64,000 bases of DNA from Oenanthe sinensis (Eukaryota > Streptophyta > Magnoliopsida > Apiales > Apiaceae), in the NCBI GenBank assembly GCA_028671895.1, contig JAPMAC010000221.1, positions 930,001 to 994,000 on the forward strand, written 5' to 3'. Below are positions 1 through 11,869 of the stretch, one piece after another. Numbering within the stretch: the stretch's first letter is position 1; every line of letters begins with the position of its first letter. The notes below the pieces were generated by a model. That model saw only the letters and a list, made by a program, of their open reading frames with translations, had not been told where the DNA came from and made no database searches. Position numbers and translations under genes: made by a program.

Positions 1-935
1 CAACAATGCTAAGTCTTTTGTTGCGCCTGTAGCGTATGAGTGGTGTATAGGCGCCACTAAATGACTTTGTTGTGTCTATGTGATTTGTTGCGCCAAGGTA
101 GAAGTTTTGTTGCGCCTATACACTTGTTCCCCTGTATAGGCGCCACAAATGCCTTTGAAACTAAGTCCATCATTTTCCTTGCGCCTTGGACGTTTTGTTG
201 TGCCTGCACTCTCAATGTCTTGTATAGGCACCATAAAATCCTTCTCTTTAACTTTTGTTGCGTCAATCTTCACATAGAATAAAACACACTCATTTTTTTG
301 CGCCTGCACTCTTGATGCTTAGTGTAGGCGCCACAAACCACATTATAATCTTGGTGTGTTGTTTTCTTGCGCCTTGGATGATTTTGTTGCGCCTCTCAAG
401 AGTGGAAGAACAACATAACTGATATTACTTGCCTTAAACATATTCTTGAAATGCTTGAAGTATTTACCACTTGGTTTTCACCCCTCTGGCTTGATCAACT
501 GAATTTCTTCTGATTAAAACAGACAATTCTTTTCTTGTTCTGCTGAAGCTTAGTGCACTGGTCTAGTTCACAAACAACTAACACTGAATTGAATTCCCTT
601 GACTTCTGTTCTGTTTCAGCTGATTAATCTTTGACTTTTGCATTACTTCTGATCACTGAAACCCATTGACGTTTATACTCAAATCATTACATTGTCTTTA
701 ATATGAAATCTTCTGAACTCTTATTTGTTGCTGAGGCCTGAACATATTAATGAACTTCTCTCACTAACATTCAGTAAGCCTTTCATCTTGAATACTCTGC
801 AATGATGTATGTATGATTCTTATTTACATGTCCTTCTGGATTCCTGTGCTTCATATTAGTATTATTTGATTGTCTTTGTTTTTTAATTGAGTTATCGATA
901 CCACTATTACATATTACATTACATTATGCTTTACA
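1..935 (-). mobile_element. H: Sirevirus-type LTR, partial
   Basis: This is the end of an LTR related to that of element E. Its last 50 or so bases, ending CATTATGCTTTACA at 935, closely match the E LTR end (38114 and 51142), and the preceding 500 bp align over most of their length. No polypurine tract follows at 936, so this is either the outer side of a 5' LTR of a minus-strand element lying off the left edge, or a solo LTR. The bases after it (GATTC...) belong to element F, so H is inserted in F's third ORF. The left end and TSD are not visible. Short ORFs here are translations of the hairpin repeats and not genes. Confidence 0.8.
18..336. repeat. Array of four 42-nt hairpins in H LTR
   Basis: Four units of exactly 42 nt lie at 18-59, 107-148, 195-236 and 295-336, with starts 89, 88 and 100 bp apart. 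Each has a left arm of the form TTGTTGCGCC and a right arm GGCGCCACAA around a variable centre that itself partly pairs (for example CTATACA with TGTATAG at 107-148). The third unit is decayed to GTGCC/GGCACC. Units match those in element E except that the outer pairs are T-A instead of G-C and A-T. Confidence 0.85.
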
Positions 936-1059
936 GATTCTGGAATGGAGCTAAACACGAGTGTTGTGAGGCAAATACCGAGCAAAACACATGCACATAG
1001 TGATAGTGAAATAAATAGGAGTGTAATTGAGTGAGTGCACACATACACAGTGAGGAAAT

Positions 1060-2646
1060 GCTTGTTGTTCAGGCTGCATTAGCACAAGTTAAAGCACAAG
1101 CAGAAACCAAGTCTACATTTGTCTCTGTAACAGAATAGCTGACAATCGTGCGCAAGGAAGTTACTGATGTAAAATCAAGGATTTTCCTTAAGACTCAAGA
1201 TATCCAGAATGTTCAAAGTCTCATTGCTGAGGATATAAAGGAGATCAGTAACATAAATGAAAGAATTGATGATGTTAAAAAGAGCTTGAATATGAGAATA
1301 ATAGAAAATAAAGAAATCTCCCCAAAAAGATTCAACAAGCTAGATGAATGAATGGTTCATTTGAATAAAGGGATGAAGCAGGTCTACGAGACCATGGAGA
1401 AGCTAGTCAAATCTTTGAAGATTCAAAATCTGTAGAGGATCCCTCCACTAAGAGGGAGAAAAGAGTAGAAAAAGAACTAGAGAAGGAAGTGAAAGATAAG
1501 GGCAAAGCTAAGCTATATCTTGAAGATGAATTTATGTCGAATGTACAAGATGAACAATACTATCCTGAAGATCATTTTGTAGATGATAGTGGTCAAGATG
1601 ACACCTTCAATCCAGACTATAGCAGAGCTGAGGAAGAAGATGTTTTTGATGAAGAATTTATGTTTCCCAGTAAAGAAAAGTCTGATCCTGCCTATGAAGA
1701 GGCCATGAGGAAGCTGAAAGAAGACATCAAAGATAGTGATGCTAAATTTGAACAGCTGCAGGCTCTAGTCCAAGAGAAAGCAAAGGCTGAAAGGAAAGTA
1801 AGCCTAGAAAAACAGAAGCTATGGGCTGTTGTCGTAAAGGAGAAGAAAAGAGATGTGAAACTGAAGATAAGTGCAAGATGGGACAGTGCTAGAGAGATCA
1901 TGGACAAAGTACAGAAGGGTCCATTTCAAAATAAGCAACTAATGTCAATTATCAATGGCTTGGAAAATTCAAATGACAACATTAACTTTATGAAGGCCCT
2001 GAAAGAAGAAGTCGATTATATCACTGTACTGGTGGATCATGTTCTTGAAGATTGGCAGATCCTAGTTTACATGCACAGAAATGGCTCCTTCAGAATCTCT
2101 CTAGAATTTCTCAGAGCAGGATCCTTATCTATGTTGTGGACTTTGATGAACAAAATGAAAAGGAGTTCGGAAGAGAATGAACTTCTAAGAGAAAGACTTA
2201 GAGTCTTTGTAAAAGCAGTTAGTCCTCAAATCATTCATGATCCTCATGAGGTAAGGTTTCTCACAAACAAATATTATCAGATCTTAAAGTTAGATGATGA
2301 GTCCTTACAGAAGTACACTGTTAAGTACATGATTGAAGTTGAGACTATACTAAGGTCTAAGGGGTTCAGAACTCATGACAAAACAGATGCTGCTGAAAAG
2401 ATCTGGAACTACTGCTTGTCAAAAGGTATCAAATCCTACATCCGGAAGATGTCAAAGATAGATTCAAGGCAGCAATATACTATTCAAGAAGAGGAAGAAG
2501 ATCATGTCGAGCAGGAAGTACTTTGCCAATTAGCACGGGCCGAACAAAGAAGGTTATATGGTGAGCCCATACAGCCAGAAAAGTCAACCACTGAAGACGT
2601 TTCAATGTCACTTATTCACAAGAGTTCAAGTTTAGAAGAAGGTTAA
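1060..2646 (+). pseudogene. F ORF3 remnant (C-terminal part of the extra Sirevirus-type ORF)
   Basis: A 385-codon open stretch (1489-2646) is preceded by a coiled-coil-like stretch (1060-1351) that holds an in-frame TAG at 1136 and is in another frame. The protein is homologous to the C-terminal 420 or so residues of E ORF3. KISARWDSARE here matches KIGPDWDEARN there, KYYQILKLDDESL matches KYYKATTLHNLTL, and TDAAEKIWNYCLSKGI matches LNAAELIYAFRLNRAI. It starts with an acidic segment and continues as a charged helical region. The function is unknown. The first half of the ORF is missing because H is inserted upstream. I infer a pseudogene, although the C-terminal 385 codons have stayed open. 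Confidence 0.75.
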
Positions 2647-2779
2647 GTTGATACATCTGAAGATGGTGAAGAATGAAGAGTTAGATAGGTCAAGATAGAA
2701 CTTGTAAAATATGTTCAGTCTAGAGGAACATCTATCTTGTATTTATCTTTCATGTTTGACTCTGGAAAATTGTTAAATA
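2647..2779 (+). other. F 3' untranslated region, left part
   Basis: Noncoding sequence after the F ORF3 stop. It continues at 34158 once the B complex and one TSD copy are removed. Nothing else is seen in it. Confidence 0.6.
2775..2779. repeat. TSD of copia-B complex, left copy (AAATA)
   Basis: AAATA directly precedes the TGAAGGG start of the outermost B LTR. The same five bases follow the opposite LTR end at 34153-34157. Confidence 0.85.
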
Positions 2780-3031
2780 TGAAGGGTTTTGGGCATGAAA
2801 ACGCAGCGGAATTAAGGTAAAAATAATAAAAATTGAAACTCAATCGCAGGATCCATGTATAACGTTAGATGATTATGGTGAAGAAGTCTGTACCTTAACA
2901 ATGCTTTCCGTATGTTATTTAACGGAGGTCCAGAAAAGATGAATCACAATAGCCCTTTGTTGCAAAGATCTGCTCTCCAAAGAATTCCACACGAACGCCC
3001 GATCGTCATACGATCACCGGAGTCGGTACTA
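2780..3031 (-). repeat. b1: truncated copia-B LTR
   Basis: The first 250 or so bp (in plus-strand reading) of the B LTR, starting TGAAGGGTTTTGGGC. It then jumps at a 4-base microhomology (ACTA, 3028-3031) into the B leader sequence that also occurs near 23287. I infer an illegitimate deletion that removed the rest of the LTR and the left unit's coding region. Confidence 0.85.
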
Positions 3032-3555
3032 TCCTATGGGTCTTTAGGTCATAACCATTCACCATGTTATCACATAACACATGTAATATATCTCAGATTA
3101 TATAATCATATATAATAAATTTCAAAATTTTAGAAAATTAAATAAATTTCAGAAAATAACAAATCGCCGTTTCGGGGCCAGTAACGTCGTCAAACGGCTT
3201 ACAGACGTGAAGCTGACTTTTTCAGTATTGCTCAGAGACACGATTCTAGTCAGAAAATACATATCGTTTGCGAAAATCGGACACTAGACACAGATTTCAG
3301 AAAATCTACCGAAGTCGTTTCAGAATTCGTATCAAATACGATTTCCATAACAAGAACAAACAGGTATCATATACATACAGCAATACACACAATCATCCCA
3401 TGATTATACAACACATGAATATCATATATTCAAAATCATATAAAACATATATATCAATATATTGTCATGACATATCATATATATGTTTACATATATCGAA
3501 AAACTGTTAAACACATAACCAAATCATCCCATTATACACGTAGCTCTGATGCCAT
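3032..3555 (-). other. B leader and primer-binding site, left unit
   Basis: Untranslated leader nearly identical to 23290-23824. The PBS is at 3543-3554 and reads TGGCATCAGAGC on the minus strand, directly next to the LTR that starts at 3556. The small plus-strand ORFs here are not supported. Confidence 0.8.
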
Positions 3556-5140
3556 TGAAGGGTTTTGGTCATGAAAACGCAACGGAATTAACGTAAAAAT
3601 AATAAAAATCGAAACTCAATCGCAGGATCCATGTATAATGATGGATGATTATGTTGAAGAAGTATGTACCTTAACAAAGCTTTCTGTATGTTGTTTAATG
3701 GAGGTCCAGAAAAGATGAATCACAGCAGCACTTTGTTGCAAAGATCTGCTCTCCAAAGAAGTCCACACGAACACCCGATCGTCCTACGATCACCGGAGTC
3801 GGTACTAGCCGAATTGTTTGCCTCTCTCTCTCTCTTTTTCTCTAGCCTCTATTGATGTTAAGCAGCTAGGGTTTTTCTCTAAAAATGAAATCTGATGATT
3901 AAACCCTAATACTATACATCATTATGTATATATAGGGGAGAGAGAGATTTTTGGCCTAACCCTAATCCATGTGGTTTCCAAAACCCATTATGACTTTGGG
4001 TTATTATTATTATTAAATCTGAATTCTAATATAATTAATCAAGTCCCACTTAATTAATTCAATAATTAAATTCGAATAATAAAAATACTTATTAAATCTG
4101 AATTTTAATATAATTAATCAAGTCTCACTTAATTAATTCAATAATTAAATTCGAATAAACAATAATATATTTAAATTCATAATTTAAATAAACATCCGTT
4201 TTGACGTTCTTTATGTGTGACCCTTTAGGTTATTATTACGTTGGCAATAATTTTATTATCTAATAATAAAATTATAAACAATGAGCGGCATCTAGTAATA
4301 CATCATACCTATCCAAGTAACAATAATAATTGGTGATTCAATTAAACCTTTCGTGAATAATGTGTAATGTAATATAATCCTTTTAATCTTATATTATAGA
4401 TCAAACTCGTGGCATATATAGTGTCATCCTCTTCAACGTTTAATCTTGGTTTCCTCGATCAATGAGTAGACTATTTAAACAAATCAATATTTGAGCATGG
4501 TCATGCATTTCATAGTCTCACTCAATCAATAGGCCAATAATATCACTCCTAGAATTGGAGGGTTAAATCATATATCTATCATTCATATTCCCTATACGAT
4601 TCATAGCATACCCAATGTCCACATTTATCATTACCCGGTTAAAGGTAACTTTGAGTGTAATCAAAGTATATTAATTCTCGTATAGAAATATAATGATTTC
4701 AAGTCAGAGGATCATTACATCATTATCACTGTGAGATTTCTTATGACACTTATTAACATGTAGAATCTCACGGCGGGTCTTTCCAGTGTCATGTATTGAT
4801 ACATACACTTATGTTCTTGACTTTAGTATCACCATACCTATGACCAATGAGATGTTGTCATCTGTCAACAAACATACTAGTCTTATTACATTATTACTGT
4901 CCTTAAATAATAATACTTGACTAGGGAATTTTAGGAATAAAATACTATTCATATAATCTCATTTTTAAGTCACATACTTAAAGATATATATTACGTATTA
5001 ATATTCCAAGGACATTTATTATTCTTTCAATTTATGACGCGGTAAATAAAGACATAATAAATATTAATTAAATAATCACATAACATAATTTTTTTCAATA
5101 AAACATTAAAAGTATTATCTCTAGAACACCAATACTAACA
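3556..5140 (-). repeat. b2: copia-B LTR shared by two tandem units
   Basis: A complete 1585-bp LTR running from TGAAGGG to AATACTAACA in plus-strand reading. A PBS abuts its left side and a PPT abuts its right side, so it served as 5' LTR to the left and 3' LTR to the right. It is AT-rich, with a pyrimidine CTCT tract near 3828. It is near-identical in reverse complement to 5277-6871. Confidence 0.9.
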
Positions 5141-5157
5141 ATCTTTCACTTGTACTA
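5141..5157 (-). other. B polypurine tract (decayed)
   Basis: On the minus strand this reads TAGTACAAGTGAAAGAT directly before the LTR's TGTTAG. The A2 copy at the same place reads AAGTGGGAGAT, so this one has lost G residues. Confidence 0.65.
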
Positions 5158-5158
5158 G

Positions 5159-5271
5159 AATCAATCTCTCATGTATCTAATACCCATGGAATTAGTATGA
5201 CCTTCATGCTTCTGCTGCGACAAATCCTTAGTTAGTGGGTCTGCGTTATTCTTATTAGTATGCACTTTACA
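5159..5271 (-). pseudogene. B pol remnant: end of RNase H domain
   Basis: On the minus strand one frame reads KVHTNKNNADPLTKDLSQQ followed by a KHEGHTNSMGIRY-like end, the usual C-terminus of a copia RNase H. The solo LTR b3 separates it from the rest of RNase H and RT at 6877-7649. Confidence 0.7.
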
Positions 5272-5276
5272 TATAT

Positions 5277-6871
5277 TGTTAGTATTGGTGTCCTAGAGAC
5301 AATACTTTTAATGTTTTATTGAAAACAATTAAGGATTATGTTTTATGTGATTATTTAATTAATATTTATTATGTCTTTATTTACTGCGTCATAAATTGAA
5401 AGAATAATAAATGTCCTTGGAATATTAATACGTAATATATATCTTTAAGTATGTGACTTAAAAATGAGATTATATGAATAGTATTTTATTCCTAAAATTC
5501 CCTAGTCAAGTATTATTATTTAAGGACAGTAATAATGCAATAAGACTAGTATGTTTGTTGACAGATGACCGCATCTCATTGGTCATAGGTATGGTGATAC
5601 TAAAGTCAAGAACATAAGTGTATGTATCAATACATGACACTGGAAAAACCCGCCGTGAGATTCTACATGTTAATAAGTGTCATAAGAAATCTCACAGTGA
5701 TAATGATGTAATGATCCTCTGACTTGAAATCATTATATTTCTATACGAGAATTAATATACTTTGATTACACTCAAAGTTACCTTTAACCGGGTAATGATA
5801 AATGTGGACATTGGTTATGCTATGAATCGTATAGGGAATATGAATGATAGATATATGATTTAACCCTCAAATTCTAGGAGTGATATTATTGGCCTATTGA
5901 TTGAGTGAGACTATGAAATGCATGGTCATGCTCAAATATTGATTTGTTTAAATAGTCTACTCATTGATCGAGGAAACCAAGATTAAACGTTGAAGAGGAT
6001 GACACTATACATGCCTCGAGTATTATCTATAATATAAGGTTAAAGGGATTATATTACATTGCACATTATTCATGAAAGGTTTAATTGAATCACCAATTAT
6101 TATTGTTACTTGGGTAGCAATGATGTATTACTAGATGCCGCTCATTGTTTATAATTTTATTATTAGATAATAAAATTATTGCCAACGTAATAATAACCTA
6201 AAGGGTCACACACAAAGAACGTCAAAACGGAGGTTTATTTAAATTATGAATTTAAATATATTATTGTTTATTCCAATTTAATTATTAAATTAATTAAGTG
6301 GGACTTGATTAATTATATTAGAATTCGAATTTAATAAGTATTATTATTATTCGAATTTAATTATTGAATTAATTAAGTGGGACTTGATTAATTATATTAG
6401 AATTCAGATTTAATAATAATAATAACTCAAAGTCATAATGGGTTTTGGAAACCACATGGATTAGGGTTAGACCCAAAATCTCTCTCTCCCCTATATATAC
6501 ATAATGATGTATAGTATTAGGGTTTAATCATCAAATTTCGTTTTAGAGAAAAAACTCTAGCTGCTCAACATTAAGAGAGGCTAGAGAAAGAGAGAGAGAG
6601 GGAGGCAAACAATTCGGCTAGTACCGACTCCGATGATTGTAGGACGATCGGGCGTTCGTGTGGACTTCTTTAGAGAGCAAATCTTTGCAACAAAGGACTA
6701 TTGTGATTCATCTTTCTGGACCACCATTAAACAGCATACGAAAGCTTTGTTAAGGTACAGACTTCTTCACCATAATCATCCAACGTTATACATGGATCCT
6801 GCGATTGGGTTTCGATTTTTTTTATTGTTTTTAAATTAATTCCGTTGCGTTTTCATGCCCGAAACCCTTCA
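5277..6871 (+). mobile_element. b3: solo copia-B LTR in inverted orientation
   Basis: This is a 1595-bp reverse-complement copy of the B LTR, from TGTTAGTATTGGTGTCC to GAAACCCTTCA. It is flanked by 5-bp TSD copies TATAT at 5272-5276 and 6872-6876. The flanks join cleanly when one TSD is removed, giving the same sequence as the intact site near 9300. No internal region is attached, so it is a solo LTR formed by LTR-LTR recombination. It lies 136 bp from b2 in the opposite direction, making a large inverted repeat. Confidence 0.9.
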
Positions 6872-6876
6872 TATAT

Positions 6877-7649
6877 GTATATCTCCTTGATCATTAATCT
6901 CATTAATTAGGTGATATCTCCTAAGTACATCCCCAAACAGCCTCCTTGGCTGCTTCACAAGCATCAATATACTCAGGCTCTATTGTAGAATCAACAATTG
7001 TATCTTGCTTCGAACTTTTCCAGCTTACAGCATCTCCATTTAGACAAAACACAAACCCAGACTGAGAAATCAAATCATCCTTGTTTGTCTGGAAACTAGC
7101 GTCGGTATAACCTTTTACAACCAGCTTATCTTCTCCTCCATATACCAAGAATTGATCTTTAGTCCTCTTCAAGTACTTAAGAATATTTTTGACTGGTGTC
7201 CAGTGACCTTCACCTGGATTAGACTGGTATTTACTCGTCATGTTCAAAGCATACGAGATATCAGGACGAGTACATATCATTGCATACATTATAGAATCAA
7301 TTGCTGAAGCATATGGAACTTTACTCATACGGTCCTTATCATCTAAAGATCTAGGACTGTTATCTTTTGAGATCGATATCCCATGAGACATCGGGACAAA
7401 TCCCCTTTTTGCATCTTGCATCCCAAATCGATGCAAAACTTTGTCAATGTATGTACTCTGACTTAGGCCGATCATTCTTCTTGATCTATCTCTATAGATC
7501 TTGATACCTAAAATATAGGTCACTTCGCCTAAGTCTTTCATTGAGAAATTCTTACTCAACCAAGTCTTAACAGTCTGTAAAGAAGGAATGTCATTCCCTA
7601 TTATTAATATATCATCAACATACAATACTAGGAATGCCACATTGCTCCC
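6877..7649 (-). pseudogene. B pol remnant: RT C-terminal half and RNase H
   Basis: About 250 codons remain open on the minus strand. Visible are the RT catalytic motif LYVDDILI, the DLGEVTYILGIKI segment, the RT/RNase H linker MYAMICTRPDISYAL, and the RNase H motifs GYTDASF and EPEYIDACEAAKEAVWG. In the last of these the family's T-E-A-E-Y reads I-E-P-E-Y. A frameshift follows near 6920. The upstream end stops at 7649, where the sequence is fused to the truncated LTR of A1. RT fingers, integrase and protease are gone. It belonged to Ty1/copia reverse transcription and is nonfunctional here. Confidence 0.85.
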
Positions 7650-9176
7650 ACAAACGTAGCGGAATAAACGCGAAAAATAAATCAAAATAGCGAAACCCTC
7701 CGCAGGATCCATGCGAAAACAAAAGATTTAATTCGGAGATAAAGAATAAATACCTTTAGAAGCTTTAACAGTTCATTAATGGAAGATTAATGAAGGTCCA
7801 AAGCTTGTTTAATCACCACGTATCCCGCTCTCGCGATCTTCGCTCTACGGTATCCACACGAACACTTTTCATGAAGGATTGATGTGTACTAGCACCCGAA
7901 AACTTCTTCTCTCTCTATCTTCCTCCTCTCTTAGAGCGGCTAGGCTTTTTGTAAAATCTCTATTTTATTAAATCAGCCCATAAAGAGATTATATAGAGAG
8001 AGGAATAAGTTTTCTAATTATAATCCAATTATAATTAATACTAATCCAAAATTCTAAATTATTTAATTAAGTCTCACTTAATTAATTAATTATTAATTTT
8101 GGAATTAGTTTAAGTAATTCATTTATTCTATTTATATAATTAATTAAGTCATACTTAATTAATATCATAAATAAAATAAATTACTTATTTAATTTAAATT
8201 CATAATTTAAATTATTTCTCCTTCAAGCGTTCTTTGTGTGTGACCCTGTAGGTTATTATTACGTTGGCAACAATTTTAATGTCTAATTAAAATTGTAAAC
8301 AATGAGCGGCATCTAGTAATACATCATTGCTACCCAAGTAATAATAATAAATCGGTGATTCGATTAAGCCTTTCGTGAATAATGTTCCATGTAATATAAT
8401 CCCTTTAATCTTGATATTATAGATTAAACTCAAGGCATGTCTCGTGTCATCCTCTTCATAATTTAATCTTTATTTTCTTGATCGATGAGTAGACTATTAA
8501 AATCAAATCAACATTTGAGCACGGTCGTGCATTTCATAGTCTCACTCAAACAAGAGGCCAATAATATCACTCCTAAAATTAGAAGGATTAAATCCCATCT
8601 AGATCATTCATATTTCTCATACGATTCATAATATACCCAATGTCCACTTTTATCATCACCCGGTCAAAGGTAACTTTTAATGTAATCAAAGTATATTAAT
8701 TCTCGTATAGAAATATAATGATTTCAGGTCTAAGGATCATTACACCATTATCACAGTGAGAATTACTTATGACACTTACTTAACATGTAGAATCTCATGG
8801 CGGGTCATTCCAGTGCCATGCATTGATACATGCACTTATGTTCTTGACTTTAGTATCCCCATACCTATGACCAATGAGATGTGGTCATCTGTCAAGAAAC
8901 ATACTAGTCTTTGTGCATTATTATTGTCCTTAAATAATAATACTCGACTAGGGAATTTTATGAATAAGATACTATTCATATAATCTCATTTTTAAGTCAC
9001 ATACTTAAAGATATATAATACGTATCAAAATTCCAAGGACATTTATTATGCTTTTAATTTATTACGCAGTAAATAAAATATAATAAATAAATAATAATCA
9101 ATAAAACATAATCCTTAATAATAAATATTTTCCTTAAAATATAAAAAGTATTGTCTCTAGAGCACAATTACTAACA
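7650..9176 (-). repeat. A1 3' LTR, missing 16 terminal bp
   Basis: It matches the 1543-bp LTR at 19644-21186 from ACAAACGYAGCGGAATA to ATTACTAACA. The terminal TGTAGGGTTTCGTGAC is absent. No coding content; the short ORF at 8756-8983 also occurs in the other LTR copies and is not a gene. Confidence 0.88.
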
Positions 9177-9193
9177 ATCTTCCACTTGCACTA
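9177..9193 (-). other. A1 polypurine tract
   Basis: On the minus strand this reads TAGTGCAAGTGGAAGAT before the LTR. The A2 copy reads GTGGGAGAT. Confidence 0.7.
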
Positions 9194-11860
9194 GAGCCAA
9201 TTACCCAAGTATCCAATACTCATGGAACTAGTGTGACTTTCGTGCTTCTGCTGCGACAAAGCCTTAGTCAGTGTGTCTGCAATATTATTATTAGTATACA
9301 CTTTACATATATGTATATCTCCTTGATCATTAATCTCATTAATTAGGTGATATCTCCTAAGTACATGCCCAAACAGCCTCCTTGGTTGCTTCACAAGCAT
9401 CAATATACTCAGGTTCTATTATAAAATCAACAATTGTCTTTGCTGTGAACCATTCTAGCATACAACATCTCAATAAAACACAAAGCCAGACAGAAACATT
9501 AAATTATCGTTATCTGTCTAGAAACCAGTATCACTGAAACCTCTTACAACTAGCTTCACATCTCCTCCATATAACAAGAATGAATCTTTAGTCCTCTTTA
9601 AGTATTTAAGAATATTCTTGACTATCGTCTAGTGACCTTCACCTGGATTAGATCGGTATCTACTCATCATGGTTAAAGCATACGAGACATCAGGACAAGT
9701 ACATATCATTGCATACATTATAAAACCAATTGCTGACGCATATGGAATTTTTCTCATGCAGTCCCTATCATCCAATGATTTAGGACAAATTTTATTTTGA
9801 GATCACTATCCCATGAGACATTGGGACATATCCATTTTAGTCTCTTTGCATTTGAAATCGATGCAAAACTTTGTCAATGTATGTACTCTAAATTAGGCCG
9901 ATCAATCACCTTGATCTATCTCTATAGATCTCGATCCCTAATATATATGTCACATCGCCTAAGTCTTTCATTGAGAAATTATTTCTCAACCAAGTCTTGA
10001 CAGTCTGTAGAGAAGGAATGTCATTCCCTATTAGTAATATATCATCAACATATAATACTAGGAATGCCACATGGCTCCCACTAAACTTCTTGTAAACACA
10101 AGTTTCATCTTCATTCTGAATAAAGTCAAACTCTTTTTTACTGTTTCATGAAAACAAATGTTCCATCTCCTCGAGGCCTGCTTTAATCCATAAATGGATC
10201 GACGCAACTTACATACATTTCCAGCATCCTTTAGATCAACAAAACCCTTAGGGTGTGTCATGTACACATCTATATCTTCTTCAAGGCTCTCATTTAAGAA
10301 AGCAGTTTTGACATCCATTTGCCAGATTTCATAGTCATAGTAAGCAGCTATAGCAAGCAAAATCCTGATGGACATGACCATAACAACTGGTGAAAAGGTC
10401 TCATCATAGTCAATACCATGAATTTTCTTGAAACCTTTTGCCACCAATCGTGCCTTATAGGTCTGTACATTAGCATCCATGTCGGTCTTCTTCTTGAAAA
10501 CCCACTTGCACCCTATAGGTTTTACCCCTTCAGGTGGATCAACCAAAGTCCATACTTGATTAGTATACATGGATTCCATCTCAGATTTAATGGCATCCAG
10601 CCATCTCTTAGAATCTGGAGTGTTTATAGTATCTAGGTAGGTGAGAGGCTCATCTTCATCCACAAGCATCACATCACCATCTTGAGTCAAGAGAAATCCA
10701 TATTATCTCTCGGGCTCATGGCGAATCCTACTAAACATACGAACACCTGTGTTTCTTGAGCAGTATTATTTTTCTTGTACATTCTACTCAGGTTCCTCCA
10801 CTGGTTCAACGTTATCATGTGGGTCTCAAACTTCATTGAGATCTATTATCCTCCCACTGTCTCTCAGCAGTTCGAGCAACAAACACTTTGTTCTCGGAAG
10901 GATTATAGAAAGAATAACCCCTTGTTTCAGTTGGGTATTCCACAAAATTACATTTGTCTGATTTTGGTCCTAGCTTGTCAGAGATTAGACGTTTCACAAA
11001 CGCTTCACATCCCCAAAATTTTATAAATGACATGCTGTGACGTTGCTCAGTCCATATCTCATAAGGAGTCTTTTGAACCAATTTAGCAGGAACACAGTTA
11101 AGTGTATGTGGAGCCGTTTCCAGGGTGCAACCCCAGAAACTAATTGGAAGATTCATTGACTCAACATTGATCGCAACATGTCCAATAAGGTGTGATCTCT
11201 CCTATCAAAAAAACTTTTCTTTGATATTTTCTACTTCATCTTTATAGTCTTTGAACTTTTCAAATGATTCGGATTAGTTCTTCAAAAGATACATATATCC
11301 GTATCTACTAAAATAATTAGTAAATTTTATGAAGTTAATAAAATCTACCTTTTGTCATCGTACACATATGACCACATACATCACTATGTATAAGTCATAC
11401 ACATTCAATGATCCCTTCACCATGTCCGGTAAAAGGAGCTTTAGTCATTTTACCAAATAAACCAAGATTCGCATCCTTTTGTATGATTCATAATCAAACT
11501 TATCCATGAATGCATCCTTATGTATTCTGAAAATGCGTTTCTTATTAATACGGCCTCAACAACAGTGCCAAAGGTAATATTTGAATTGAGTCACTTTAGA
11601 ACATATAAATTGTTAATTAGATGTGCAACATTATAAGGCTCATCATCAAAATAGAATAAACAACTATTGTTATAAAATGAAAAAGCCTTTCTTGTCCAAA
11701 CAAGAAACTGAAATAATGTCTCTGCCAATTGCAAGCACGCTATAACAATTATTAAGTTCTAAATTTTCCTTATAGGCCAAAAATTAAGTAACGAGTTCCT
11801 CGAACCAGAGCAACTATCTTTACTCCAATTCCAACCCGATACCTTAAGCTTGACCCTTAT
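9191..11860 (-). pseudogene. A1 pol remnant (protease to RNase H)
   Basis: Minus-strand copia pol with many stops and frameshifts. The longest open part (10058-10690) is the start of RT: MESMYTNQVWTLVDPPEGVK, IGCKWVFKKKTD, ARLVAKGFKKIHGIDYDETF and IWQMDVKTAFLN, ending near SIYGLKQASRRWN. RNase H ends at 9191-9403 (IADTLTKALSQQKHE). Integrase C-terminal part is at 10833-11156, including YEIWTEQRHSMSFIKFWGC. Further decayed integrase (IHSDVCGHMC) and pre-integrase sequence reach about 11860. The YVDD region near 10050 is broken. The gene order gag-PR-IN-RT-RH identifies Ty1/copia. It is nonfunctional and closely similar to A2. Confidence 0.85.
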
Positions 11861-11869
11861 TGATCATCA

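Noticed and set aside
57..309. Overlapping 70-codon ORFs at the left edge and at 37007-37303 and 50035-50331
   Set aside because: They translate the hairpin repeats of the LTR (recurring GAT or APT-Q motifs) and appear in both LTR copies of E.
8756..8983. 75-codon plus-strand ORF repeated at 20766-20993
   Set aside because: It lies inside the copia-A LTR and is not kept open in all copies.
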